Below, one piece after another: positions 18,639-25,525 of a stretch of DNA of 26,277 nt. The notes under the pieces are model-generated. The model worked only from the letters and a program-made list of their open reading frames with translations, was not told the DNA's origin and did not search any database. This stretch comes from a virus, in the IMG/VR virus record IMGVR_UViG_3300014050_000118, positions 1 through 26,277 of that record; one strand, written 5' to 3'. Made by a program: the position numbers and the translations under genes. Position 1 is the stretch's first letter. Every line of letters begins with the position of its first letter.

Positions 18639-18939
18639 CTTTACTCCTTAATCTTTTCCAAGTATCGGCAGTTTTATGCAAATTCTTGCTTTTATCAATA
18701 TCTCCAGAGCTTAAATATACACCGCCCCAAACACCATATTCGTCGTTTTCAACTCCAGATTCATGACACATCCTGACAACTGGACAACTTAAACATGCTT
18801 CATCAATATTTTTTGCTATGTTAGCGTCTGCCTCGTATTTATCGTAGAACAGATTTGTATCCATACCACGACAAACGGCTAAATGCCACCAATCAAAATC
18901 TTCTTTATCTATACCTAAATCATTTAAAATATTTGACAT
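18628..18939 (-). CDS. WhiB-family Fe-S transcription regulator, 103 aa
   Basis: Four Cys in the WhiB spacing: Cys23, Cys49, Cys52, Cys58 (CRGMD; CLSCPVVRMC), followed by the diagnostic GVWGG turn (residues 69-73) and a basic C-terminus (TWKRLRSKG). WhiB proteins bind a [4Fe-4S] cluster, attach to sigma-A and alter promoter choice; phage examples include TM4 WhiB, which blocks host WhiB2. The start is placed at MSNILNDLG (18939), where overlap with the gene before is least; an upstream MIKELGF start (18972) is possible. Confidence 0.9.
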   Translation of the reverse strand: MSNILNDLGIDKEDFDWWHLAVCRGMDTNLFYDKYEADANIAKNIDEACLSCPVVRMCHESGVENDEYGVWGGVYLSSGDIDKSKNLHKTADTWKRLRSKGVH

Positions 18940-19153
18940 ATTTTTTTGGAAGAACCCAAGTTCCTTTATCATTGACTGATATCTTATCAGCCACACCCCA
19001 AGCATTTTGCCTGAATACGCCTTTTGTATTTATAAATCCATTATAGTCTTTTGTCCAAAGTATCAGGTCATAACTTTCCCAATAAGCATCTTTAGTTATA
19101 GATTTAAATTTTTTTATAAAAAGCTCTACACCTAATTCATTTAAATGTAACAT
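18920..19153 (-). CDS. hypothetical phage protein, 77 aa
   Basis: ATG 19151-19153 with AAGGATAT upstream. It begins MLHLNELGVELFIKKFKSIT, then AYWESYDLILWTKDYNG. Mixed alpha/beta, two Trp-rich segments, no Cys. Overlaps the start of whiB. A TATAAT lies at 19191-19196. Function unknown. Confidence 0.65.
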   Translation of the reverse strand: MLHLNELGVELFIKKFKSITKDAYWESYDLILWTKDYNGFINTKGVFRQNAWGVADKISVNDKGTWVLPKKYVKYFK

Positions 19154-19223
19154 ATATCCTTAAATGACTAACCGCAGCATCCCATATATAATTATACATG
19201 AGTTGCTACGGCTATGTCAACAA

Positions 19224-20273
19224 TTATTTCCAGTTTTCTGGAATCATGTCAGTTGCGTCCAGTGCTTTTGCACGACGCTTAATGTGCTGTTTAACCTTTG
19301 GATCTGATCCTCCACGACCCCATGAACGTATAGCATTCATTAAATCTCTTTTATTTGCGATAGGATATGAACCATCTGGCATTGCTTCTCCAGAAGCTGC
19401 CATTTCTTTTCTTTGCTTTGTATTGAAGTCACGCTTAATTAAATCAAAAGGGTCTAGGTTTGAAAATAATGATTTCTTTACTTGATCTGCTTCTGATAAA
19501 TCTTCCATTTTTTCTACTGGAACACAGTTTGGCACCATTTTGCCACCTTTTTCTTTCATTCCACGCTGTGTATATCCTGTCCAGCACTTTTGCATTTCGT
19601 TGTCCCATGCATCTTCTTCTTCATTATCAGACTTATATACTTCTTTAAATTTGTCTTTTGCTTTTTCTTCTACATTTTCAGACTTTGCTACTGGCATATC
19701 TTCCATCTCTGGTGCAGATGTTTCTTCTGTGTCATCTTCTTCTGGAACTTCAATCATTCCCTCAATTGCTTCCATCAGATGTTCAATTATCATTCCAAGC
19801 TGCTCTTTTGTAACTTCTGCTCTTAGCGCTTTTTGAATGCTTTCATCATCTGGAATTTCAATAACAGTGTCTACTGGATTAACTACATCTTCTAGCATGC
19901 CCTTAATCTCTTCCATAATTTCTTCTTCATGCCCATGCCAGTCTTTTTTCATTGATTTCTCCCTATTAACTATTTTACGAGACCAAGAGAAACCTGCGTC
20001 TCCGCCCCATGCTAACCACATAATTTTGCCGTTTGATGGGCTCTCTGAATTATTCCAGTCTTTACCTTTTTTATCTACTTCATGACGAGAGAAATAAGAA
20101 TACATTCTTTTAACTGTAGAAAGACTTAGCGTTTCTCCTCTAGCAAGTTGTCCTGCTCTAGTCCAGCCTACCATTGTTCCAGCACCCTTTGCTTTGCCCT
20201 GCTCTTTTAATTTAATTGCACGACGGGCTGCAGATTGCATGCCAGATGTTGGTTTGTATCCCTCTTTTGCCAT
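19224..20273 (-). CDS. phage structural-type protein with DUF6582-like C-terminus, 349 aa
   Basis: Three parts are visible. The N-terminal 105 residues (SAARRAIKL, GTMVGWTRAGQLARGE, RMYSYFSRHEVD, LAWGGDAG) are a module common in actinophage portal/protease/minor head proteins. The middle is acidic and flexible (residues 110-215), then CWTGYTQRGMKEKGGKMVPN. The last 70 residues (RKEMAASGEAMPDGSYPIAN; AIRSWGRG) resemble DUF6582. I call it a head-associated or scaffold-like protein; the exact role is not proven. GAGGGAGAAG precedes ATG 20273. Confidence 0.62.
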   Translation of the reverse strand: MAKEGYKPTSGMQSAARRAIKLKEQGKAKGAGTMVGWTRAGQLARGETLSLSTVKRMYSYFSRHEVDKKGKDWNNSESPSNGKIMWLAWGGDAGFSWSRKIVNREKSMKKDWHGHEEEIMEEIKGMLEDVVNPVDTVIEIPDDESIQKALRAEVTKEQLGMIIEHLMEAIEGMIEVPEEDDTEETSAPEMEDMPVAKSENVEEKAKDKFKEVYKSDNEEEDAWDNEMQKCWTGYTQRGMKEKGGKMVPNCVPVEKMEDLSEADQVKKSLFSNLDPFDLIKRDFNTKQRKEMAASGEAMPDGSYPIANKRDLMNAIRSWGRGGSDPKVKQHIKRRAKALDATDMIPENWK

Positions 20274-20274
20274 T

Positions 20275-20418
20275 TTACTTCTCCCTCACACTAATTACTT
20301 TTACATTTTTAACTTCATCATCAACACCGAAAATGTCGTTGGCGTAGTCTACAGCGTCTTCTTCAGAAAATGCTTCTACTTCAGCATTTATTTCTATTTT
20401 AACTCTGTAGGTATTCAT
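20275..20418 (-). CDS. 47-aa alpha/beta small protein
   Basis: ATG 20416-20418, one base after the endolysin stop. MNTYRVKIEINAEVEAFSEE then DAVDYANDIFG: beta strand-helix, the small 'EEA-type' phage protein seen in many genomes. Unknown function. A longer start at 20463 would overlap the endolysin deeply. Confidence 0.6.
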   Translation of the reverse strand: MNTYRVKIEINAEVEAFSEEDAVDYANDIFGVDDEVKNVKVISVREK

Positions 20419-20419
20419 A

Positions 20420-20986
20420 TTACTTAATTTCTTGACCGCAAGAAGCGCATGTCTTTTTTTCAACTGCTGGTGCAGCTGCTGCTACACCTTTAAACTTAGG
20501 GCGACCAAAGCCAACAATTGAAATTTGTTCTCCTGCTTTATTCTTCTTATAAGCACGAAGCTTCTTTGAAACTTGTCCGCCATTTCTTTGGCTTCCCTTT
20601 TTATCTGGGCTAGTGTTTCCTTCGATACACCAAACAGTTCCATCGTTGTTGTCTTTGATAACAATTCCTACGTGAGAAATTCTATCGACACCATCTGCGG
20701 GGAAATCAAAATAGGCGATATCTCCTGGCTCTGGATCTGCAATGTCTCCATCAATCCATGCCTTTGCTTTTTTGAATGCCGCTGCTCCACCTGGAGTGTA
20801 AACAGTATTAGGAACCTTTACGCCAGCTTCGTTAGCGCACCAGTTGACGAAACTTCCACACCATGGTTGAAAGTTAGCCTTTGTGTATGCGCCATACTTT
20901 GTTTCATTATCTTTAGGGCCTTCAATAGTCCCTAGTTCTGCTGTTGCTACTTCAATAAGTTTTGCTGCTGTGCCCATGTCTGCCAT
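20420..20986 (-). CDS. CHAP-domain endolysin, 188 aa
   Basis: CHAP amidase/endopeptidase: catalytic Cys43 in PWCGSFVNW, His105 in ISHVGI and Glu122/Asn124 in IEGNT, with the typical GDIAYFDF strand between. It would cut peptidoglycan peptides at lysis. No signal peptide, so a holin or membrane route is required. The last 15 residues (CASCGQEIK) add a CxxC zinc ribbon half, perhaps wall binding or dimerising. Start in a TAATG overlap with the gene before, whose product is a likely holin. Confidence 0.88.
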   Translation of the reverse strand: MADMGTAAKLIEVATAELGTIEGPKDNETKYGAYTKANFQPWCGSFVNWCANEAGVKVPNTVYTPGGAAAFKKAKAWIDGDIADPEPGDIAYFDFPADGVDRISHVGIVIKDNNDGTVWCIEGNTSPDKKGSQRNGGQVSKKLRAYKKNKAGEQISIVGFGRPKFKGVAAAAPAVEKKTCASCGQEIK

Positions 20987-21411
20987 TAGTCTTTATTCCA
21001 ATCTTCATCAATTGGTTGTTCATCAGGAACTTGTCCTTCTGGCTTACCAGTAATAATTTCTTCTGTAGTAGGAGTTGGCTCTGTAGGAGTTGGTTCTACT
21101 GTTGTTGGTGTTGCTTCTGTTGGGAACTCTCCAGCAGCATTTGGAGCCTGTGCAATTTCATTTGCACCACTCTTTCCAATTAGAATACCTGCTAGTGTTC
21201 CTGTAATAAATGTTGCAATACTTCCAAGCACGTTGAAGAACATCTTGTCATTTTCTGACTGTGCTCCAATAGGCTGTGTTACAAAAAGAAGTCCGTATAG
21301 AATTCCAGTTGAAGTAAAAAATAAAATAAGTCCTAAAATTGTTCCAAGCATGAACTTGAGTCTTGCGTCAAGATCTGCTGGCGTTAAACGTTGTCTAGCC
21401 ATTTGTGCCAC
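20986..21411 (-). CDS. putative holin, 141 aa
   Basis: Two membrane segments (residues 24-45, LGTILGLILFFTSTGILYGL; 66-83, VLGSIATFITGTLAGILI), then a disordered Pro/Thr/Glu tail (residues 85-141). It sits directly upstream of the endolysin and is coupled to it, the usual holin position. The long acidic tail is unusual for a holin. GAAGGTGG precedes ATG 21411. Confidence 0.65.
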   Translation of the reverse strand: MAQMARQRLTPADLDARLKFMLGTILGLILFFTSTGILYGLLFVTQPIGAQSENDKMFFNVLGSIATFITGTLAGILIGKSGANEIAQAPNAAGEFPTEATPTTVEPTPTEPTPTTEEIITGKPEGQVPDEQPIDEDWNKD

Positions 21412-21622
21412 CTTCTACGGATGAACCGTCTATTGTTATTAGTTTTTTATGTATTAAGTCTTTAGTGCAAAGACCACTTGCCTCGCATGTTGGAGGATTA
21501 CATTCTGCTAATTCCCAATTTTTTGGGTCTTGGCATGGGTAACGGTAAAATCCGCTATACCCGCAACCAGTTAATGATAGCATTGTTCCTGCCAATAAAA
21601 CAGTGCCTATTAGTTTCTTCAT
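21395..21622 (-). CDS. lipoprotein, 75 aa, leaderless
   Basis: MKKLIGTVLLAGTMLSLTGC is a signal peptide with a lipobox ending at the lipidated Cys. The mature part is Cys-rich (six more Cys: YPCQDP, ECNPPTC, GLCTK). The start is placed at ATG 21620-21622: TATAAT (21629-21634) is followed by six bases and that ATG, and the ATG two codons earlier would begin upstream of transcription. Lysis-cassette location suggests an outer-face role, for example spanin-like or blocking superinfection. Confidence 0.7.
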   Translation of the reverse strand: MKKLIGTVLLAGTMLSLTGCGYSGFYRYPCQDPKNWELAECNPPTCEASGLCTKDLIHKKLITIDGSSVEGGTNG

Positions 21623-21634
21623 ATTCATATTATA

Positions 21635-21844
21635 TCATTCCTTGTCTTTTCTTAATGGGATTGTTATTAGCCATATTGCCATAGCCAAGACGGTAGCCAA
21701 GCCTACAATATCTCTGGCTGTGCCAGTCAAAGTAAGCCAAGCAATAAAGAATCCTAGTATGGTAAATACTTGATTTATGCTTTCTAGGATAGCGTCTTTA
21801 ATCCATCCCAAAAACCCCTTAATAGCTTTAATTATTAATTTCAT
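21635..21844 (-). CDS. membrane protein, possible second holin, 69 aa
   Basis: An amphipathic N-terminus (MKLIIKAIKGFLGWIKDAI) is followed by two membrane segments (residues 25-42 and 46-62) and RKDKE. AGGAGG is upstream of ATG 21844. Size and topology suit a class II holin or antiholin near the endolysin. No family match made. Confidence 0.6.
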   Translation of the reverse strand: MKLIIKAIKGFLGWIKDAILESINQVFTILGFFIAWLTLTGTARDIVGLATVLAMAIWLITIPLRKDKE

Positions 21845-23823
21845 TTTAACCTCCTCATGACGGCACCAGCAATTTGTGATGCAATAATTACTGGCACAAT
21901 TACTTCTTGAGCCTTTTCTCTCTGATCATCTGTCATGTCGCTACCTAATTCAGAGAAATTAGATAGTAATTCTGCTGGGTTTATTTCCCCAATTGCGCCT
22001 AATGGATCTGCTAAAAATTGCTCCATTTGAACTTCTGTTACTGCATCAGCCAGGGTATATGGCGTTGCTGAGCCAGCAGCTGACTCTGCAACTCTTTCAT
22101 TAAACTCAACAAATGCTTTCGCAAGTGCTGGGTTAGACTTCATCTGCTCAGCAATTTGTGCAATCTCTGATGGTTTAATTCCAAGGTCTTGTGCAACCTC
22201 AGCCTTTGCTTCTTGTGTAAGTGCTCTAAGTGTTTGGCTAACTGCTGTAATTTGTTCTGCAGAAAGTTTAACTAATTTATTATCCTTGCTTGTAAGGTTA
22301 GCAATAACATTAGACAAGTCTTCTTGTGTTCCAGTTCCTTTTTCAGGAACCAGTGCTGCAAGAACTGCATCTTTAATTTCTACATCTGGTGTAGTCCAAG
22401 GGTTCTCTTCTGGCTTTGGTTCTGGTCCAGGTTCTGGTGAGGGTTCTGGAGTAGGGTCAACAATTGGGTCTACGGTAGGTTCTGGGGTTGGTGGTTCCTC
22501 TGGGATAGGCTCAGGTGTAGGCTGGTCTGTAGGGTCTACTGTAGGCTCTGGAGAAGGCTCTGGGGTAGGCTGGTTGGCTGCAGCATTGGCTGCCGCTTGA
22601 GCAATAGCAGCATTAAGTTCTCTTTGTGATTGTTCATCATAATAACGCCATGCGTTATCAATTGCACTATTAAGATTATTAATTGATTGCTCATATGCAT
22701 CAATAGTATTATTTTTATTTTGTAATGCTGTTGCAACATTCAAAACTGAATTATTATATTCAGTTGCTTTATTAGTTAAGGTTTGATTATAAACGTTCAG
22801 CGTTGAAATTGCTTGGTTATAAACATTTAGTTTGTCATTATATACATCCTGTGCTGCGTTCTTTGCAGCAAGTGAGTTGTTGTAGTCATTGGTTTGTTCC
22901 TGTGTTACTCCAGATCCAGAAGAAAATGTATTTAAATTACAACTAAAGTTTTGTCCCCATACTCTTGGATTTCCAGCATAGTCGCAACCTGCACTAGTCC
23001 ATCCCCCTGGGATTGCCCACCCAAGGTTATAAGATCCAGGCCCTCCTCCGTTATACCACCATATCTCTACATTTAATGCTTTTTCTTCACTTACATCGTA
23101 TATTGGAGAATATGCACTCCAAGTTGTTCCCTGTTCCCGCCAATTATTTATAGCAAGGTTTCCGTTAACATACATTCTAAAACCATCATCTGTGTATCCT
23201 GCAAATTTTGTTGATGTAAACCATGAAGGAACTGTTATTTTACCAGTAAACTTAACAATAAAATTTTGATATCTATTACCACAAACTGGTAAATTCATAT
23301 AGTTTGAATTCCATGTGCCACTACATAAAATTTGATCTGTGGCTGCTTGACCATCCACTCTAATTAAACTATAAACGTCATATCTTAAACCAGGACCACC
23401 AGCACTATTTAATGCTTGCTGGGCTGTTTGTAAATTAATATTGGCTATGCCAAGTGCATCATAGGCATTGTTTTTATTAGTTAGAGCAGTGGCTACTGTT
23501 ACTGTTTGTCCATCTACTGCTGTTTGAGCTGATGCTTCTTGTTCCCCTGCCGTGGCTTTTAGGACAAGAGAGTTGTCGTATGTAGCAGAGGCTTGAGTCT
23601 GAGTTTCTTTTGCAGATACTGCAAGGGCATACTTATCTTCTGCCTCTTGAATTAAAGATATGAATTCATCTTGGTATCCAAGGTCGCTTACGCTGTCATT
23701 AAGGTTTTGTATTTCTTGAGCTGCTAAGCTTAGGGGATCATCACTATAGGCGGGGGACATAAAAAGCCAACCAAATGCAAGCATTATGGAAGCTGTTATT
23801 CTAAATAATCTGTCCTTAGTCAA
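21841..23823 (-). CDS. secreted PA14-domain adhesin-like protein, 660 aa
   Basis: TTG start with AGGGGATATAG upstream. Signal peptide at residues about 1-27. Then a helix (35-135), a PA14-like beta-barrel (145-275; FTGKITVPS, YTDDGFRMYVNG, NNWREQGTTW) of the kind that binds carbohydrates, further coiled-coil segments (310-415), and a Pro/Glu/Asp/Thr linker (418-476, PTPEPSPEPTVDP repeats). A helical C-terminal domain ends in a hydrophobic-basic tail (IIASQIAGAVMRRLK). It may be a virion or host-surface adhesin. The signal peptide in a phage is notable. Confidence 0.75.
   Translation of the reverse strand: MTKDRLFRITASIMLAFGWLFMSPAYSDDPLSLAAQEIQNLNDSVSDLGYQDEFISLIQEAEDKYALAVSAKETQTQASATYDNSLVLKATAGEQEASAQTAVDGQTVTVATALTNKNNAYDALGIANINLQTAQQALNSAGGPGLRYDVYSLIRVDGQAATDQILCSGTWNSNYMNLPVCGNRYQNFIVKFTGKITVPSWFTSTKFAGYTDDGFRMYVNGNLAINNWREQGTTWSAYSPIYDVSEEKALNVEIWWYNGGGPGSYNLGWAIPGGWTSAGCDYAGNPRVWGQNFSCNLNTFSSGSGVTQEQTNDYNNSLAAKNAAQDVYNDKLNVYNQAISTLNVYNQTLTNKATEYNNSVLNVATALQNKNNTIDAYEQSINNLNSAIDNAWRYYDEQSQRELNAAIAQAAANAAANQPTPEPSPEPTVDPTDQPTPEPIPEEPPTPEPTVDPIVDPTPEPSPEPGPEPKPEENPWTTPDVEIKDAVLAALVPEKGTGTQEDLSNVIANLTSKDNKLVKLSAEQITAVSQTLRALTQEAKAEVAQDLGIKPSEIAQIAEQMKSNPALAKAFVEFNERVAESAAGSATPYTLADAVTEVQMEQFLADPLGAIGEINPAELLSNFSELGSDMTDDQREKAQEVIVPVIIASQIAGAVMRRLK
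22394..22570 (-). repeat. Pro-Glu linker-coding repeats
   Basis: Tandem, imperfect 9-18 bp units (complement reads CCA-GAA-CCA type) encode residues about 418-476 of the PA14 protein. They are likely to vary in number between relatives. Confidence 0.65.
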
Positions 23824-23873
23824 CTATATCCCCTAAATAAACCCTTGTTTATCTAGTTAATTATAGCATCAAA

Positions 23874-24062
23874 TCATTTAGGATTATCTGTCTTGTAAAA
23901 ACCATTGCCCTTAAATTGTATTCCAAACGGAGTAAAATGTCTTGTCATAATAGACTCACATTCAACGCATGTATAACCTGGATCATCTTCTAGAATTGAT
24001 CTGTTAACTGACATTGTTGGATGAGCATTATCTTCTGTGCATTTGTATTCGTATACTGGCAT
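23874..24062 (-). CDS. FmdB-family zinc ribbon protein, 62 aa
   Basis: MPVYEYKC then TCVECESIMTRHF and GIQFKGNGFYKTD: the FmdB/Zn-ribbon regulatory-protein signature. The first Cys pair is degenerate (CTEDNAH in place of CxxC), so a Cys-His may serve. Short single domain; function in phages unknown, transcription-linked in the family. Start in a TAATG overlap with the thermonuclease. Confidence 0.85.
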   Translation of the reverse strand: MPVYEYKCTEDNAHPTMSVNRSILEDDPGYTCVECESIMTRHFTPFGIQFKGNGFYKTDNPK

Positions 24063-24469
24063 TACTTACCGCTCTTTTTTCTCTTCTCTGCAAGAACCGA
24101 AAAGTCTTTAACTTTTGTTTCTCCCATGTATCCCCAAGCATGTCCATCTGTAATCATCTTTTCATTTAACGATACGGATGCGCCATCTAGAAATACCCAG
24201 CCTAAAATTCTTCCATACTTTTCTGATGAGTCCATTTTTTCTGTTTTGATTACAACAGTTTTAGCAGAATCAATCTCATGCTTGAGATAAGCTTTTGCCT
24301 CAAGGCCTAGTGCTTTTTCCATCTTATCTGTTGTTCTGCTTTCTGGAGTATCTATTCCAGCTAAACGAACTCTTGAACTAAATGAGATATCAAATCCGAG
24401 ATCAATTTCTACATCTATCGTGTCACCGTCTACAACTTTAGTAACTTTTTTTACATAATACTCAAACAT
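24062..24469 (-). CDS. thermonuclease (SNase-like), 135 aa
   Basis: Staphylococcal-nuclease fold with every key residue at SNase numbering: Asp16 in VVDGDT, Arg35 and Asp40/Glu43 in RLAGIDTPE, Arg87 in EKYGRILGWV. No signal peptide, so it acts inside the cell, probably on host DNA or RNA. The start at MFEYYV (24469) has GGGGAG six bases upstream; a longer frame to 24517 would translate the structured leader. Preceded by a long structured 5' leader. Confidence 0.88.
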   Translation of the reverse strand: MFEYYVKKVTKVVDGDTIDVEIDLGFDISFSSRVRLAGIDTPESRTTDKMEKALGLEAKAYLKHEIDSAKTVVIKTEKMDSSEKYGRILGWVFLDGASVSLNEKMITDGHAWGYMGETKVKDFSVLAEKRKKSGK

Positions 24470-24479
24470 GATTCTCCCC

Positions 24480-24565
24480 AATATTAATGAGCAGTTTGAG
24501 GACTTGCTCAGGTCCATCCTTCGGGTAGCGACCCGAATGGCCTGCGACTCCCCGATGAAGGGGTG
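24480..24565 (-). ncRNA. structured leader RNA upstream of thermonuclease
   Basis: On the minus strand, after a -10-like TATAAT (24576-24581), the transcript would hold: hairpin CCCC-TTCATC-GGGG inside a CTGC/GCAG stem; a seven-base-pair stem TTCGGGT-CGCT-ACCCGAA; then a pseudoknot (24488-24515). The ribosome site follows within 10 nt. This could be a regulatory leader or small RNA; family unknown. Confidence 0.5.
24488..24515 (-). other. H-type RNA pseudoknot, copy 3
   Basis: Stem 1 GGAC (24515-24512) with GTCC (24503-24500); stem 2 TGAGCA (24510-24505) with TGCTCA (24493-24488); linkers C, A and TCAAAC. Same topology as copies at 2553 and 4126. Confidence 0.6.
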
Positions 24566-24575
24566 CAGATTTATA

Positions 24576-24581
24576 TTATAC
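24576..24581 (-). promoter_or_regulatory. -10-like element at start of thermonuclease leader
   Basis: GTATAAT on the minus strand, four bases after the Hsp20 stop codon. No clear -35 was found. It would put the start of transcription near 24569, so the entire structured leader would be transcribed from it. Confidence 0.45.
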
Positions 24582-24584
24582 TAT

Positions 24585-25004
24585 TTATTTGATCTTGATG
24601 ATCTTTGGCTTTTTATCTTCTGGAACTAACCTGACAATATTAATATTTAGCATGCCATCCTTTATAGAAGCACTAGATACTTCCATATATTCTCCAAGGG
24701 CGAATGATCTTGTAAATTTACGAGCAGCAATTCCTTTGTGTAGAATCTCTGCGTCTGTTATCTCAACAATTTCTCCAGATACAACAAGGGTTCCATTATC
24801 TACTGATAGAGTAATGTTTTCCTTTGTGAATCCTGCCACTGCAAGCGATACTAGATATGTATCCTCATCTAGCTTTAATACATCATATGGTGGATACGAT
24901 TGTCTTGATGCAGCACTGTGCACACTAGACATTCTTTCAATCTCACGATTAAAGCCAATAAAAAGGGGATCTTTAAAAAGATCCCATGTATATGTTGTTA
25001 CCAT
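24585..25004 (-). CDS. Hsp20/alpha-crystallin small heat-shock protein, 139 aa
   Basis: Alpha-crystallin domain (residues about 40-130) with PPYDVLKLDEDTYLVSLAVA, AGFTKENITLSVDNGTLVV and the family's AxxxxGxL-like SASIKDGMLNI. The N-terminal arm FKDPLFIGFNREIERM is of the IbpA type. It holds unfolding proteins. AAGGAGGAATAAA precedes ATG. The 5' leader (from TATAAT near 25064) has GAGTCGCC/GGGGCTC pairing and could act as a thermometer, unproven. Confidence 0.88.
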   Translation of the reverse strand: MVTTYTWDLFKDPLFIGFNREIERMSSVHSAASRQSYPPYDVLKLDEDTYLVSLAVAGFTKENITLSVDNGTLVVSGEIVEITDAEILHKGIAARKFTRSFALGEYMEVSSASIKDGMLNINIVRLVPEDKKPKIIKIK

Positions 25005-25063
25005 TTTATTCCTCCTTCAAGCGAATAAGTTTAATTTGTGAGCCCCTATTGGCGACTCATTAA

Positions 25064-25071
25064 TATTATAT
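25064..25071 (-). promoter_or_regulatory. -10 element of hsp20
   Basis: TATAAT within ATATAATA on the minus strand, about 60 bases before ATG, leaving a leader with a short hairpin. Confidence 0.5.
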
Positions 25072-25109
25072 CAAATTACTTTTTAGTTGTCTATTTACTG
25101 TTCCGCCTG

Positions 25110-25182
25110 TGCCCTCGGCAGGAGTCGAACCTGCGGCCAATCGGGTAGAAACCGAGTGCTCTATCCTCTGAGCTACGAAGGC
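25110..25182 (-). tRNA. tRNA-Arg (anticodon TCT)
   Basis: Minus strand cloverleaf: acceptor GCCTTCG/CGAGGGC, D arm GCTC/GAGC, anticodon arm CTCGG-TTTCTAC-CCGAT, T arm GCAGG/CCTGC with TTCGACT. Discriminator A at 25110; no CCA encoded. It reads AGA codons, which suits the AT-rich phage. Its first base directly follows the TAA of the gene before (25183). Confidence 0.93.
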
Positions 25183-25503
25183 TTAGTTGTCTGGCGTTTC
25201 TTTACTTTCATACTCTAGAAGGCCCATTTCTTTTGCCATCTTATATCCCTCTGGCTTTATTTTAATTATGGCTTCTAAATTATCATCATACTCTACTTCA
25301 ATTAAATCCATTTCATACAAAGCAATCAAAGATTCATCTATGTGCTCAATATGCGCTTCCCATAACTCTGGAGCCAACTCTTTTGCTTTTTCTGTTATAG
25401 AAAAGATTATCTCTCCATCTTCATCCATGCCCTCTAACTCAATTGCTCCTATTTCTAGGTAATGTGCTAGCTTCATGTCTTCGTCCATCTCATCTTCATT
25501 CAT
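25183..25503 (-). CDS. acidic phage protein, 106 aa, leaderless
   Basis: ATG 25501-25503 is six bases after TATAAT (25510-25515), so leaderless; the in-frame upstream start falls before the promoter. It begins MNEDEMDEDMKLAHYLEIGA and is about one quarter Glu/Asp. The repeated 'helix-GAI-helix' and C-terminal GYKMAKEMGLLE resemble winged-helix-size proteins, yet no motif is diagnostic. It could mimic DNA or bind a polymerase; unknown. Confidence 0.65.
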   Translation of the reverse strand: MNEDEMDEDMKLAHYLEIGAIELEGMDEDGEIIFSITEKAKELAPELWEAHIEHIDESLIALYEMDLIEVEYDDNLEAIIKIKPEGYKMAKEMGLLEYESKETPDN

Positions 25504-25509
25504 GGATAA

Positions 25510-25515
25510 ATTATA
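25510..25515 (-). promoter_or_regulatory. -10 element, leaderless start of 25503 gene
   Basis: TATAAT on the minus strand, six bases before ATG 25503 and 11 bases after the 3' end of tRNA-Met. Confidence 0.6.
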
Positions 25516-25525
25516 CCTTTCCTCG

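Noticed and set aside
22286-22600. Gly/Ser/Val-rich open frame opposite the Pro-Glu linker of the PA14 gene
   Set aside because: Its repeats are simply the reverse of the Pro-Glu linker codons.
24480-24565. Known riboswitch (glutamine, preQ1, SAM-II) in the thermonuclease leader
   Set aside because: Conserved core residues of those families were not matched by eye; I call it an unassigned structured RNA.
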